Origin: Batillaria attramentaria
Lineage: Eukaryota > Mollusca > Gastropoda > Batillariidae
Assembly: GCA_018292915.2 (NCBI GenBank)
Contig: JACVVK020000017.1
Coordinates: 140,001 to 204,000 of the forward strand
DNA length: 64,000 bases
Direction: 5' to 3'
The notes beneath the pieces were generated by a model, which did not search any database, was not told the DNA's origin, and was given only the letters and a program-made list of their open reading frames with translations. Made by a program: the position numbers and the translations under genes. The number at the start of each line of letters is the position of its first letter. Position 1 is the first letter of the stretch. Positions 34,787-47,239 of this stretch are shown piece after piece.

Positions 34787-34831
34787 GCTGTGCGCATTCT
34801 ATGGATAAACGCTCTCACAATGCAAAATCTC

Positions 34832-35148
34832 AACGTCAGTACTCCTGTGGTCATCACTACAGATCCACAAACTATTGCAAACAGTACCAGGATGTGCATG
34901 TGCAGCGCATTGCATTAGTTATGTTGAAGAAGTAGAGTGAAGATTTCCCGTTTCTCACTGTAACACGGATGTGTTGAGCCACCAGTTCTCAACGTCAGTA
35001 CTCCTGTGGTCATCATTACAGATCCACAAACTGTGGCAAACAATACCAGGGCATGCATGTGCAGCACATTGCATTAGTTATGTTGAAGAAGTAGAGTGAA
35101 GATTTCCCGTTTCTCACTGTAACAATAACATGGATGTGTTGAGCCGCG
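34832..35148 (+). repeat. 159-bp tandem duplication in the PPIE 3'UTR region
   Basis: The sequence beginning AACGTCAGTACTCCTGTGG at 34832 recurs at 34991 with few changes and continues to about 35148 (shared GTTATGTTGAAGAAGTAG and GATTTCCCGTTTCTCACTG). It begins 46 nt after the PPIE stop codon and is non-coding. Confidence 0.9.
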
Positions 35149-36251
35149 GAAATATGCAAGACTAAGAGCAGCTGTTTCTTGATGGTATTGTTACTGCGTG
35201 TGCATCTGTGGGTGGGTGGGTGTGTGGATGGATGGAAACCTGGGCAAGGCAGGATGTGTTCACAATGACCGTAATGTGTTTCGTTCTTTTTAATCTCATA
35301 GATAAATGTACTTGATGTATAAAACTGCAGTCATCTTTGTGGAAGTGTTCCTGTGTTACTGTGAGAGTGGTGTTTGTTGCTTCTCAGTAACTGACAAACT
35401 GAACCCTTGTGTTCAAAGGTGTATGTAAACTTCAGGGTACTTTTTACAAATGGTTTGTACACAACAAATATCAGCACAACCAAACAAAATAAGATGATGC
35501 AAATACTTGCAGTCCTATAAAATTCTGCACCTACAGATCTTTTCTTTGACAGATGCGCTGTACTGTCTGCCTGTGAATGCAACAAACATGATTCAACTTC
35601 AAGATACATGAAAACAAGACATTTATGAGTCGCGCTCATTCATTTATACATTCATAACAAAAAGCATTTTCACAACCACGACCTTGCTTACAAGTTACAG
35701 TATTATTGTATATGTACATCAATTCATCATAAACAAATAAGTGTTTACATATCCCAGGTTCTGCACCTCCAAATTCAACAGTGAACGGGTGCGAATATCA
35801 CAATTTTTCTAAAATATGAAAAATTACTTGTTGACAACATACATGTATACACTTCTCCAAAATCTGCATAATGATTAACTATAATTCCACAAGTTTCAGG
35901 AAATCTCAACAAACGTTGCAACAATGCACACATATGAAGCATCACTGTGCAACGGTTAACTCGCTGGCCACCTGGAAATAATACTGTCTTAAGTCTGCAA
36001 TACAGACAATGGAGCCTACGACAGTAGTATTTCCAGGCAACGAAATATTCTTCACCAGAGTTTGTTGTGCTAATAAATTTCCTCCATTACCAATACTTCC
36101 AAATCACATATTATCCCAATATCAATTTCTTATGCAATAATAAAACATCTATGCCTGTGACTTGGGTTCCTTTGATGCAGTACTGATAGGTCTGCTGAAC
36201 TCCCTATTTTGCTGTCACATCCGCAGCACTCAAAACCCAGTGTGTGGATAG

Positions 36252-38384
36252 TCAAGACTTGGCAGTAATTGCATCAAAGATTCTTCTCACGCATTGACAG
36301 ACAGCCTGGGCTTGATCCTGGAGCAGGAGGAAAAAAAAAAATTCAACTCACTGACAATTTACCCAAAAGGGTTGTATTGTAAACGAATGCTTATTTAGCA
36401 AACTGAACCTGTGGCTGTCCCACAAAAACAACCAAAAAATAAATGCAGCATCACTAGGAGAAAACAAATGGGGGAGGGGGGCAGGGATGAATACAAAGAA
36501 CAGTTTATCGGTGGATGTCGACACTGCATCACTTGACATACACCATGGGAAACAACTCATACTGCCTTTAAAGAGTTGGACACAGTGAAGTTATGCCCCT
36601 GAGAAGTGCAGTGGGCGAGAAAGTTTAATGGTTGAAGGAAGATGGCTACTGCTAAAAGTGCTATAAAATAAAATAAAAAATTTTTAAATTAAGGCTTTCG
36701 GATTTATGAAATCCAAGGCACTTGCACCTTTTTTCCAATAAAAGCATTTGGAAAGGTGTAGGTGTTGATGGATGGATGTGAACAGCAAAACTGTATTATG
36801 TCCGTGCTTACCTCTGTATGGCACTGGAAGACATAACAGTGGAACACAGACTTGCCCACTTGACCTGTCTTGAGGGCAATGTTGGGTTTGCCAAAGCCAT
36901 CTGTATAGTGGATTAGCTGGGAGATGGTGTGTAGTGGATGTCTCTCTATCACCACCTGAAAAACACAGACAGAAATATAAAAAAAAACAAATGTAAATTT
37001 ATGCAGGTAAGGGAATACAGAATATGCTGTAACAGGACATAAAGCTACAAGTTCATAAGTAACTAGGTCAGTAGATGATGTACCCGGCTTCGCCTGGGCT
37101 GATGATGTAATGTGTAGGAAGTGCTTTCTGATCTCCCTTTTTGGTAATACGTGGTGGAAAAGGACATTAAACTCGAATTTTCCATAATTTATTCCACCAG
37201 AAGGAGCCCAGGGTTTCCCTCAGTAAACCCGCAAATTTTGATCACAATGTGGGAAATCTAAGGTAGGTTTTATCGCACACAGACACTGTTCATTTATACG
37301 TGTATGTATTATAAAAGATTATAACAAGTCTGACACTTTCACAGTTTTGTAAAGTCAAATTTATTTTGCCACTATCACCTCTGAAAGAAAGATGTATACT
37401 ACGGCAACAGGTTAAACAGAAGTTATCAAAAACAAAACCCCATGATGTACTCTGTGGCGCGCTAAGAACTTACAGTACAAAAACATGCACTGCATTCCCC
37501 TGGAATACCCTGTTTGGCTTGGCTAGGATCTCTGGGATCTTTACTGTGACATAGTCATCTTGCAGTTTGACGTTGTACTCATAATCCACCATACCTGTCC
37601 AGAACTATCCAGCACTTTGACACCGTATCGTGATACGTTGACGTCCACCTTGTCATCTTCTGTTATCAAAAGCTTCAGTTTTCCTTCGATCTGAAAATAT
37701 AAAAAAAAAGGATTCAATTAAAATGCACTTATGTACAAAATTACAGACACTCAGGAAAGCACATTTTAAATATACCATGGGCCATGGTCATGTAGTGGTC
37801 ACCTACTGCATACTAAGCATAGTCTGTAAAATAGCACTTTGTTCCACAGCCACCCCAAACCAAGTGCTGGGATTTTAAATTTATAAAGAAACCTAACACT
37901 GTCTTCAAAGGTTTCGAGGTCCACTATTCCTATGTCTACAAGATGTTAATTTGAGCTTGCACTTAAAAATGACAACTTCTTAGTTTGTATAATGTGCTAA
38001 AGGTAACATAAACACATGAACTTGCTTGTTTTTCCTCCAGGAAGTCCACAAGCTGTGCTTCTGTGTCTCTGTGTTTAGAGTTGAGACCTGAAATGTCCTG
38101 TATTTTACCCACGTAGAACAACTTGAAATGAATTTTCTGGTGCAGTATTCTGTCCACGGTTTCCTTGCCATCAAGGTTTTCCGTGCTGGACCCACTCTGG
38201 AAAACAAACAAACAGAAAACTGAAAAGACGCCCAGTAACTGATGTACACCTCAAAAACTATCAACTAAGCTATTAGTACTCGTTGTTGGCTGCTTTGCCA
38301 GTCAGAAAAAAGATTTTTTACCATATCATCTGGGTCCTTTCCCGCAGGGGCATTTCGCGATTGTTTGCCTTTTTGTTTGAACAT
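36252..38384 (-). CDS. ITGB1BP1: integrin beta-1-binding protein 1 (ICAP-1), PTB domain, 5 exons
   Basis: Exons: 38384-38322, 38196-38026, 37690-37595, 36955-36812, 36317-36252. They total 540 nt, 179 residues plus stop (human ICAP-1 has 200). The start MFKQKGKQSR resembles the basic N-terminus of ICAP-1. The PTB domain follows: KLFYVGKIQDISG, DTEAQLVDFLEEKQ, VNVSRYGVKVLDSSGQ, HTISQLIHYTDGFGKPNIAL, YVFQCHTEDQAQAVCQCVRR and IFDAITAKS. ICAP-1 binds the NPxY motif of integrin beta-1 tails and KRIT1, and modulates adhesion and talin access. Four introns have standard ends except intron 2, whose in-frame donor after EEKQ appears to be GCAAGT (a GC-AG intron). The serine-rich linker of vertebrate proteins is shorter here. 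All exons are in phase. Confidence 0.92.
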
Positions 38385-39598
38385 TTTCCCTTAGTTTTGG
38401 ACGGTGTCACTGTCTGTGTCGGACTACATCGTGATCCAAATCCAAGTGCTGAGAACAGTTTCCGGTTTAAGGGCAGGTGGTCTCCGCCGCAGAGTTGGGT
38501 TTTTTCTCTCACAAAAGCCCTGACAGCGAAATCAGCGGTAGGGGGATCGACTCAGCCTCGCAAGACCTATCTTCGAGGAAATTTAATTTGTCTTTCAATA
38601 CTTGTAGTGATATCAGTCACATAAGATACAATATCAAACTTTTCTTGCACCAAATATTGTAGGCCTAATCCCTTCCAGTTTGGTCTGGTTCGTTCCGGTC
38701 GGAGACGAAGATCCTATCCAAGTTTTACGCCACAAGGCATCAGCACAGAGAACAACGTGCGTTAGGAGCGAGAATAAATCCATGTAATATTATTACGGGG
38801 TTTTGGTTTACAATTGAAAGGTGAGACCCTTATTTCATGCACGTAGATTTTTATTTTTTTACTTTGTATTCGGTTCCGATCCACTTCTTTTAAGAAACCA
38901 AAATTTGCAAACATCCTGTGGTACACGCGATTTCCTCACCGAAAATTTGAGAGCGAAAACAGGCGACATTTCCAGGTGAGATCTTTATGCATTTGCAGAA
39001 CGTGACTGACTCTCAATACACGCGAATTCGGTCTCTGGTCCAACAAATTTAAACAAGGATATCGAACAGCTTCAAACTATAGTGATGTTACTGACGCAGA
39101 GGTTATAGCGTCTTTTTGTGAAAACTTTGTTTGGCCAGATAGAAACGGAAACGGTAATGACTGCGAAGTGGTTACAAGTTAAGCACTGTTTGGCCGTAAA
39201 ATAGTGCTCTCATTTTCATATTTTCAATTTCATTTTATCCGATCAGCACTTTTCAGAGCTATCTTCCACGCCATCAAAAATCACTGTCTGTAATTGTAAA
39301 TGTGTAAATAGCTGATAACCGGAGGTTGTGTACTGCATGTCGACCCACAAAGCTGGTAAAGGAACGAAGGAATATGTCTAAAGAGAAGTGTGCTTGGGTC
39401 AAGTGATATCCTTTTCATTCACCATACAGTTTCTGTTTGGGCATAAAGTTAAACTGAAGCTATATAGATCTATATATATATATATGGAACCTTCAAACAC
39501 CATGACACTGCTGTAGAAACTGACAAAGAAGCTCAGAACTGAGAGCATAAAATTGATTCATGTATTGTTTGCAGACTTTACTTCGTTGACCCATCAAG
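38385..39598. promoter_or_regulatory. head-to-head intergenic region between ITGB1BP1 and RAE1
   Basis: The two start codons diverge 1.2 kb apart. An acceptor-like TTTGCAG at about 39568-39574 just before the RAE1 ATG suggests that RAE1 has an upstream non-coding first exon somewhere in this interval. No TATA box can be assigned with confidence. No repeat family was recognised here, unlike the flanking introns. Confidence 0.5.
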
Positions 39599-42500
39599 AT
39601 GAGTTTGTTTGGAGGCGGAACATCTTTTGGCCAGTCAAGTGTGTTTGGAAACACCACCTCAGCCAACACCAACCCAATGAAAGACTTTGAAGTAGGCTGG
39701 TGCATTCTTACTCTTGTTTTATTTTGTAGGGAATTGATATTGTTGCTATTTAGTGTTGGTGATACGTTTGACGTAAGTGATCGTGTGACATAAGGTACAC
39801 AGAAAGGAAGATCGAAAGGAACTTTACTCTTTCAGATTGTTAGAGTTGATGTGTTTTCTGTTACTTGTGATTTATAACCTTTTTCTTCTGCTTTAAGAGC
39901 AGCATTTAATCAAGTAAATGTCTGCGTCAGTCCGAAACTAAAAGACTGTATGTAAAGAAATCTCACATGCAGGTGACCTCACCCCCTGATGACAGTGTCA
40001 GCTGTGTCAAGTTTAGCCCCGGTGTCCTTCCGTCCACATTCCTCATTGCTGGCAGCTGGGATAACAAGGTGAGCGTTATCAACTCACGATCAGAAATTGC
40101 TGTTGTTGGCGTTCCTACACTGAATGCTTTGTAATACTTTTTTTTTAGTCTGTTCTATAGTGTCTCCTATGGTTATACACAGGGTTGCACATTTAAGTCG
40201 GTCCCAGGACATTGACCTATAAAAATTTCAAATGTCCTATTTTTCCCACCTCAAGCGGACATTTGTCCTATTAAAATTTTTATTGCCACTAAGTGGCCAG
40301 GACACTGTGTCCTATCACTTTGTTGTTTCCAGGACACTTTGTCCTATAGAAGCTGTGGAAAATGTGCAACCCTGGTACATGTACCAGAAGACATGATGCT
40401 GTAGCAGTTCCCCTAATACCCTCATGACTACAGTCAGTAAAGCCATCATGCTAGTACTGCTACCCTCAGTACAGGCTTTAATTCAAGAGATATCATGTTA
40501 ACCCCTAATACCTTCATGACTACAGTCAGTAGAGCCATCATGCTAGTACTGCTACCCTCAGTACAGGCTTTAATTCAAGAGAAATCATGTTAACCCCAGT
40601 GAGCTAACCTGGTCACATGTGATTCCCCTACTCACCCCATACCCCACATGAACCCTCCAGTCTTCCCGCCTGGCTCCGTGCGAGCAGCGGCCCCTTACCA
40701 CAGCTACGGTCTTTGCTCACTCGTGACACCACATCTCAGATGTCTGTGAAAAGTGGTTTTTGCTTGTCCTGTAAGTTGTAACATGTTTATTTGGTCTTCC
40801 AACACATGCCATGAATATTTCAGTCAGGTCTCCTGAACATATCTTCGGGGTTTGTTTTTTTCCATTTTAAGTGTTGCGGAGGAAATCAAAACTACGCATG
40901 TACATGTACAAGCTAAAATGATTTTGTAGGAGGGGGGTAAAATGAGTGGGGAATTTCTGTGCATGGTACTTGATGGGGACCCGCTCATTACCAAAAACCG
41001 CCGGAAACAAAGTTAACTATATTAAAGTAATATGTTGGTTAAAGGTGAGTTGCTGGGAAGTACAACAGAGCGGCCAGACAGTTCCAAAGGCTCAGCAGAC
41101 ACATACAGGACCAGTGTTGGATGTTGACTGGAGTGATGTAAGTACTGTGATTTTTACCTTGGCTCTGGTGATTGGTACAGGATATCACTGTTTTACAATA
41201 CAATGTTGTGTTGAAAGTTTTTGTATGGTTGAACTGGAACCTAAACACTGCTGGTGTTTAGAGAGAGTCTATCAGTCAGGCAGTGGTTACATAAGTAGGT
41301 GTCGATATATATACATCAGTAACCAACCAGCACAAGCCCCATATCAGGTCATGGTTTGGCAAACTAGTGGACTTTGAAGTAGGCTAAACTGTGCACCAAC
41401 TCTCTCTGTTTTGACAGATCATCACGTTTTCCATATCACTGAATGAAAATGTCCTCCTTGTAGTTGAATACTGATTACCCAAAATGCAAAGTCATGCTGT
41501 AATTACTGTCTTACATGTATGTCAGTTTTATGAAACTCTTATTACCAGACCAGGGGAGCCAGGGTGGTCGAATGGTAGAGCGTTGGACTTCTAATGCTCG
41601 GGTCGTGAGTTCAATCCCGGCTGGGGCCAAATATTTGTGCTGGCTTTTTCATCGTTGCTCGGTCTTTGATATCACTCCATGTGGTGGAAAAGGACGTTAA
41701 ACACCCACCCACCCACCCTATTACCAGACCAACATTTTGTCACTCTTTATCAAAACAGGATGGCACCAAAGTGTTCACAGCATCCTGCGACAAGACAGCA
41801 AAACTGTGGGATCTGAACAGTAATCAATGTATGCAGATCGCACAGGTAAGTTCATATTTCATTTACTGATTTAGCATAAACAGGGCTTTAAATCTTCCTC
41901 CATTTTGGAGAATTTCCAAAAACTTTTCCAGGGGAGCATGCCTGCGGATGCCCCCTAGCATAGTGCAAAAAATGCGCTTCCTCCTCTGAAGCATGTAAAT
42001 CATACCCAAAATGCACCAAACTGCACAGATTTTAGTCTTTTTTTTTTCTTTTTTTTTAAATTTTGGATTCCTAGCATAGCATGTCTGCAAGCAGATGCTC
42101 ACTCATGGCTTTGCCACTTTGTCTTTAAGTGCTACAAACGTTTCCTCTTTCCTGAACTGAAATCATAATGCTAGAGTCACTGAGTGGACATTGAATAGGC
42201 AGGGTTGCACATTTTCCACAGCTTCTATAGGACAAAGTGTCCTGGAAACAGCAAAGTGATAGGACACAGTGTCCTGGCCACTTAATGGCAATAAAAATTT
42301 TAATAGGACATATGTCCGCTTGAGGTGGGAAAAATAGGACATTTGAAATTTTTATAGGTCAATGTCCTGGGACCGACTTAAATGTGCAACCCTGAATAGG
42401 CTATGTCTTTTGGTCCTGCTTGTGCGTTCAGACATTTCACAGGGGATAAGGTGTGCATTCATACTCCAGCATTTGTAAGTTTCTATAAATTTGTGTTTTG

Positions 42501-43228
42501 TTTTGTTTTTTTTATTCAGCATGATGCTCCAGTCAAAACTGTCCACTGGATCAAGGCACCCAACTACAGCTGTGTCATGACTGGCAGCTGGGACAAGACA
42601 CTGAAGGTAGGTTCTGATAGAGACATCTGTGCGTTCTCAAAAGTTCTTTGACCCTACCATTTATAACAGGCTCCACACTGTAGTGGTGGCTGGCAGGTGT
42701 GGCTGTTTTAAAACGGAGGTGGTTGAGAGTGGCATTGATTATGTTTTGACCAGCAAAAACCTGTCTAAATCCTGCATAAAACAGTTGAGTGTTTTTGTTT
42801 ACTCACTGTAGTGCGTAAAGTACGCGCAGAAATCCGAAAATGACGCTGAAAATTTAAATCACTGCGTCCCAGGGGTGCTCGTGTTTTTCAGATACTGCCC
42901 TGGCCATTCAAACGATTCTTGGCTCAGACTCGGAGCAGACGACAGAATAGTTGTAGCCAGAGTTGTGGCCCTTCCTTAGAGGGGCCTGTTCGGCAGCCAG
43001 TGCCGATAATTCGGACATTATCACCGAGAATGGGTTGGCACAACAGACTAATGATAATTCGACTCAAGAGTTCAACAACCGGCCAGAAGGAGAGACTGGC
43101 GAGTCAAACTGTAATGGAAGACATGAACCCACTGGCAGACAGCAGCAGTCCATAGCTGCAGTTGCACAAATCGGCAGCCAGTTTAATCATCCCAAACATG
43201 CTACTAACACCAATTTTGGATGAAAAAT

Positions 43229-43283
<55 letters not shown>

Positions 43284-46200
43284 CACTGACAGCTCATGAT
43301 AGGTTCATGAACACTCAGAACACAAAACCTCTGAAAGGCAAACACAAAAAATCCTGAGAATAGTGAAAGTTGTTGATAGAATAGATTTAGCCTACTAGTA
43401 CTAGGCAGTTTTCAGTCCTTACCAGTAGTTGAACAGGTTATCAGATGACTTTTCATGTCAGTAAGAGTGGTTTTATTCTTTGCCTGACCAGTTCTGGGAC
43501 ACAAGATCTTCAAACCCAATTATGACAGTCAACCTTCCGGAAAGGTGCTACTGTGCTGATGTGGTGAGTAAAGATCAGGAATTCTTTCCCCTTCCCTACC
43601 CTCCCCCCCTTTACTGCACAGTGCTAGGAGCTTACATATGACTATGAGGAAAATAGTGTGAGAAGTCTATGTTATCTGTGCTTTATCAAAAAGGGTTTTC
43701 TGCTTTTGCAGGAAAAAAGTTAACCCATGCTGCCAAAACCACCATTTGTTTGTGTGAAATGTTATTGTTGAAAATGTTTCAGCAATCTAACTTGCTCTAA
43801 GATATAACAGTCACTTGATATCACAATCTGTGATTGTTGTCACGCTAGTCCTAGAGCTTAGGTTTACGGATTCTGCCCCCTCCTACCTTTCTGAACTGAT
43901 CCAACTCTACACTCCGTCACGCTCCCTCCGGTCTTCAGCTGACACTCTTATCCTCAAGATTCACCGCACTAAACTTTCCACTGTTGGCACTAGAGCTTTC
44001 CCCTACACTGGTCCTTTAGGTGGAATTCTCTCCCTCTTTCACTCCGCCAAGCACCCTCCCTTGAAACTTTCAAGAAAAACCTGAAGACCTACCTGTTTTC
44101 TGCTCATAACAACATTTGACTGTTCTGGTTTGCATAGCGCGTGTGTGTGCGCGCGCGTGCGTGCGCCGTATGTCGTTGCGCCCTGACCTTATGGCATTGC
44201 AATTTTTTCGCGTATCTCTGTTCCCCCCTCCCCACACACACACACACACACCTGTTTTTGTTTGTTTTTATTTTTTTTAGCACTTAGAACTGTTATCAAC
44301 CAATAGGTTGTAGCGTTGTATAAGTACTGTCATTATTATTAATATTATTACGGTACTTTTTTGTTGCAGAAATACCCACTTGCTGTTGTGGGTACCTCTG
44401 GTCGAGGTCTCATATTCTATCAGCTAGAAAACCAGCCACAAGAGTTCAAACGGATGGAATCTCCCCTCAAGTATCAGGTACAAAATAAAATAAAAAAAAT
44501 AAGGATTGTATTTTTGTAATCCTTAACGACATTGACAGGTATCAGGCTGGGAAATTTAAAGTCATTTTGCAGTTTTCAGCCAAATTTACTATCCTTTCAG
44601 CCAAAAAAAAAGTTTCAGCATAGAAAAGGAAGGAGGAAAAAGGTTGCACACAGTTATATTGTATCGAGATGCATGTAATGCGGCGGCTATGCCATAATTG
44701 ATTTTCTAACTTCATTTTATAATTCTTGCATGTCGGTATCACGGCAGTATTTCACATCTGGGTGCCAGGGGAGGCTACTAGATGCTTTCAAAAAGGCTAA
44801 GATGTGTTATCTGAAGTGGGGAATTGCCCCTGTGGTCCCCGAGCGGGGTGCTGCCCCTTCATCTTGGCCTTGGTTTCATTCTTTTTTTGTCCTCAGCAAT
44901 TTCTCAACCTGATTTATTTCCGTGATTCCTGTTTTTAAAGAAATCAATAAAAAAAAAATAAATACGGTCCCCCCCCAAAAATATCATTCAGAAAAACTCT
45001 GTGTGGTATGTCGATTGTAGAGATTCATCCACTGAATTTGTTTTGTTTGTGCCAGCATCGGTGTGTGAGCATTTTCCTGGACAAGAAGACAAACCTACCA
45101 ACTGGGTTTGCACTGGGCAGCATCGAGGGTCGTGTGGCTATTCAGTACGTCAACACCACCAACCCCAAAGACAACTTTACCTTCAAGTGCCACCGTTCCA
45201 ACGGTACTTCAAATAACGTCCAGGACATCTACGCAGTGAGTTATAATTATTCTTCTGGGTCTTCCCTTCACCTACTTAGTCTTTATATAACATTGCAGTA
45301 CCTCTGCCATAATTATCTAACCAGGTACCAAGGGTTGTTGTTAACTTTGGTCTGTTTTTATTTGTGTCTTCATATACTGTATGCATTTACTAAAAATCAC
45401 TGTGGGTTCTTATTTGCTCTTTTTGTTTTCTTTTTCTTTTTTAAAAGGTTTGTTGTATTCTAATGCCTATAGGCTCCACAGATAATAATAATAATAATAA
45501 TAATCGCATTAATATAGGCGCTTTATCCCAAATATTTTGGCTCAAAGCGCCGCGAGCTAAACCCAACACGCACACTCACGTGAATCACACGCATTCTCTC
45601 ACACACAGGACATAAACGTATTACAATCACGTGGTGCGAAGGGTCAGCTCAGCTATTGAAATTTCGGAATTTAGATATGCATTTATTGTTCAAACTTGGT
45701 GGGCTGAACATTTCCAAAGCAGAGGGGGAGGAAGCCGGAGTACCCGGAGAGAACCCCCGACAATCGGCCCGAATGAACGGTGCCACTTAGTAGTGACTTA
45801 CGAGAAGGAAAAATTCTTTGCCCCGAGTGGGGCTCGAACCCCTGACCTCTCGCATTGGTGACAAGCCTCTTAACCACTAGACCACCGACCGCCCCCATTT
45901 GTAGTAGCCATGCTCTCAGGCGGTAAGGGAAACAGGAGTGGTGTTTGACGCTTCAGTACATTGCGTCCTTATGTATTATTTTTATTTATTTATTTATTTT
46001 TTTTTGCTGCCCCAACTTTTTGCCAACTCCAGTGGTGTTCCTCCCAGGTCATGGGTGGAACCCACGGAGGACTCGGAAGCTGGGACAATTTTTATTATGC
46101 ATGATGATGGAGATGAGGATGATAGTAAGATGTTGCTATGGAGGTCCATGTGGTTTGGGACTGCGGGACAGGGCCGCATTCCACGCTTCCTGTCATAAAT

Positions 46201-46905
46201 ATCCCGGCATTAACCAGGCCCGGGAAGTACGGCACCTGCGGTGCCGGCCGTGTAATCATCCACATCATAAGACGTGTCATACCAAGGGAAGCACCCCCAA
46301 AGTCGCACCCGTGAAGTGGGTGAAACTCGGCTGTGTGGCAACAGCCTCCCTATCGGGCCCATAGCACACCCGCTCTGGGTAGGAGCCGACCTAGGTAGGA
46401 AAAATCCCGCTTGCCTCGGCTGGGATTCGAACCCGGGTCTCCCGGTCCATGATCCGAAGTGCTAACCACTACACTACGGGGGCCGGTATGTATTATTGTT
46501 TTAGATAGGCTGTGGCATTTCCAGTTTGAAAACACACTACGTTTTGACTTTGAGTCCCAATTTCCACCATCGTGTTCTTCATATCTTTCGCTTGCTTCCA
46601 GTGTTTTTACTGTCTGAGTTTACACTGGCCACTACACGACCAGTTCTAAATATGTCCTCTTCTCTTCATTTCCTTAGGTGAATGACATATCCTTCCACCC
46701 AGTTCATGGTACTTTGGCGACTGTGGGTTCTGACGGCCGCTTCAGTTTCTGGGACAAGGATGCTCGTACGAAGCTGAAGACATCAGAACAGTTTGACCAG
46801 CCCATCACAACATGCAACTTCAATGCACAGGGCAATATTTTCGCCTATGCCTCCAGTTATGACTGGTCAAAGGTAAGATTTTTTTTTATTTGTTGCTGTC
46901 TTATC

Positions 46906-46975
<70 letters not shown>

Positions 46976-47239
46976 TTTCTCCAACACTAGAAGTTGTAAG
47001 CTAATGAAAACAGTTGCAATGCCATAATAGCTCTCCACTGCATTCTGAAACAGCATTATAGCTTTGGAAATTTTCATTTCGAATGTCTTTTTTTGTCTTT
47101 TACGCGAACACACCACAATGGCCACCTGTGTTTTTTTCTGTTTCTGCAGGGACATGAGGGTTATGATCCTCAAAAAATGAAGCCTCACATTTTCCTGCGT
47201 CCCTGCTTTGACGAACTGAAGCCATCGAAGAGGACATAA
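39599..47239 (+). CDS. RAE1: RAE1 mRNA export factor (WD40 beta-propeller), 10 exons
   Basis: Exons: 39599-39691, 39973-40068, 41045-41137, 41759-41845, 42520-42606, 43492-43563, 44370-44477, 45056-45235, 46678-46872, 47150-47239. They total 1101 nt, 366 residues plus stop (human RAE1 has 368). The start [14 protein letters not shown] is typical. WD repeats are visible at [11 protein letters not shown]...[35 protein letters not shown]...[16 protein letters not shown]...[29 protein letters not shown] and [20 protein letters not shown]...FSFWDKD. The C-terminus is [19 protein letters not shown]1 binds the GLEBS motif of NUP98 at the nuclear pore and acts in mRNA export and mitotic spindle checkpoint control. 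Every exon junction is in phase. Introns carry two inverted MITEs, three SINEs and a LINE fragment. Confidence 0.97.
40180..40374 (+). mobile_element. MITE family B, copy 1 (195 bp)
   Basis: Begins CAGGGTTGCACATTT and ends AAAATGTGCAACCCTG, a terminal inverted repeat of about 15 bp. It is the same length as, and nearly identical in inverse orientation to, 42200-42394. The body repeats AGGACA/TGTCCT motifs. It lies in RAE1 intron 2; no clear target duplication is seen at this copy. Confidence 0.9.
40410..40592 (+). repeat. two-copy tandem repeat, 92-bp unit
   Basis: The stretch beginning CCCCTAATAC at 40410 recurs at 40502 with only a few differences and ends in CATGTTAA both times. It lies in RAE1 intron 2 and is non-coding. 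Confidence 0.9.
41553..41718 (+). mobile_element. SINE family C, complete copy with 13-bp target duplication
   Basis: The tRNA-like head has GGTGGTCGAATGGTAGAGCG (box A) and GAGTTCAATCCCGG (box B). A short body (GGGGCCAAATATTTGTGCTG, GGTGGAAAAGGACGTTAAAC) and a CCCA-repeat tail follow. Flanks TATTACCAGACCA at 41540-41552 and 41719-41731 are identical. The tRNA-like acceptor pairing has mismatches, so it is not a tRNA gene. It lies in RAE1 intron 3. Confidence 0.93.
41881..42075 (+). repeat. interspersed repeat fragment, family shared with 13080-13240
   Basis: Starts CAGGGCTTTAAATC and contains CCCTAGCATAGTGC, CCTCTGAAGCATG and AAATGCACCAAACTGCACAG, all found in modified form at 13080-13240. 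The right end is unclear because of a poly-T stretch. It lies in RAE1 intron 4. Confidence 0.4.
42200..42394 (-). mobile_element. MITE family B, copy 2 (195 bp), exact 6-bp target duplication
   Basis: The element runs from CAGGGTTGCACATTT to AAATGTGCAACCCTG, flanked by AATAGG on both sides (42194-42199 and 42395-42400). It is an inverted copy of 40180-40374. It lies in RAE1 intron 4. Confidence 0.93.
43234..43281. repeat. (TG)n microsatellite
   Basis: Uninterrupted TG run in RAE1 intron 5. Confidence 0.95.
43850..44355 (+). mobile_element. 5'-truncated CR1/L2-like LINE 3' end
   Basis: Translation gives [20 protein letters not shown] and a degraded [18 protein letters not shown], matching the C-terminus of the reverse transcriptase at 26781-28769 ([19 protein letters not shown]). 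The 3' part has a TTGTAGCGTTGTATAAGTAC block and an ATT repeat tail. It lies in RAE1 intron 6 and ends just before the exon 7 acceptor. Confidence 0.85.
44543..44911 (-). mobile_element. MITE family A, copy 3
   Basis: Bounded by CAGGCTGGGAAATT and a diverged AATTTCTCAACCTG. The internal order is reversed relative to copies 1 and 2 (GGTGCCAGGGGAGGCTACTA near 44761 matches their TAGCCTCT...GGCACC). The flanks AGGTAT and ATTTAT are only partly alike, consistent with an older insertion. It lies in RAE1 intron 7. Confidence 0.75.
45481..45895 (-). mobile_element. SINE family B, copy 2
   Basis: Nearly identical in layout to 12580-12980: head GGTCGGTGGTCTAGTGGTTA on the minus strand at the right end, box B GGTTCGAGCCCC, then a CAAAATATTTGGGATAAAGC 3' block and an ATT/ATTATTATC tail at the left. 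It lies in RAE1 intron 8. Confidence 0.9.
45981..46486 (-). mobile_element. SINE family A, copy 2, with 11-bp target duplication
   Basis: On the minus strand it starts CCGGCCCCCGTAGTGTAGTG and ends in an AAATAAATAAA-type tail. Flanks TATGTATTATT at 45970-45980 and 46487-46497 are identical. The body matches 9321-9822. It lies in RAE1 intron 8, next to a family B SINE. Confidence 0.92.
46907..46974. repeat. (TG)n microsatellite
   Basis: Pure TG run just downstream of RAE1 exon 9. Confidence 0.95.
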
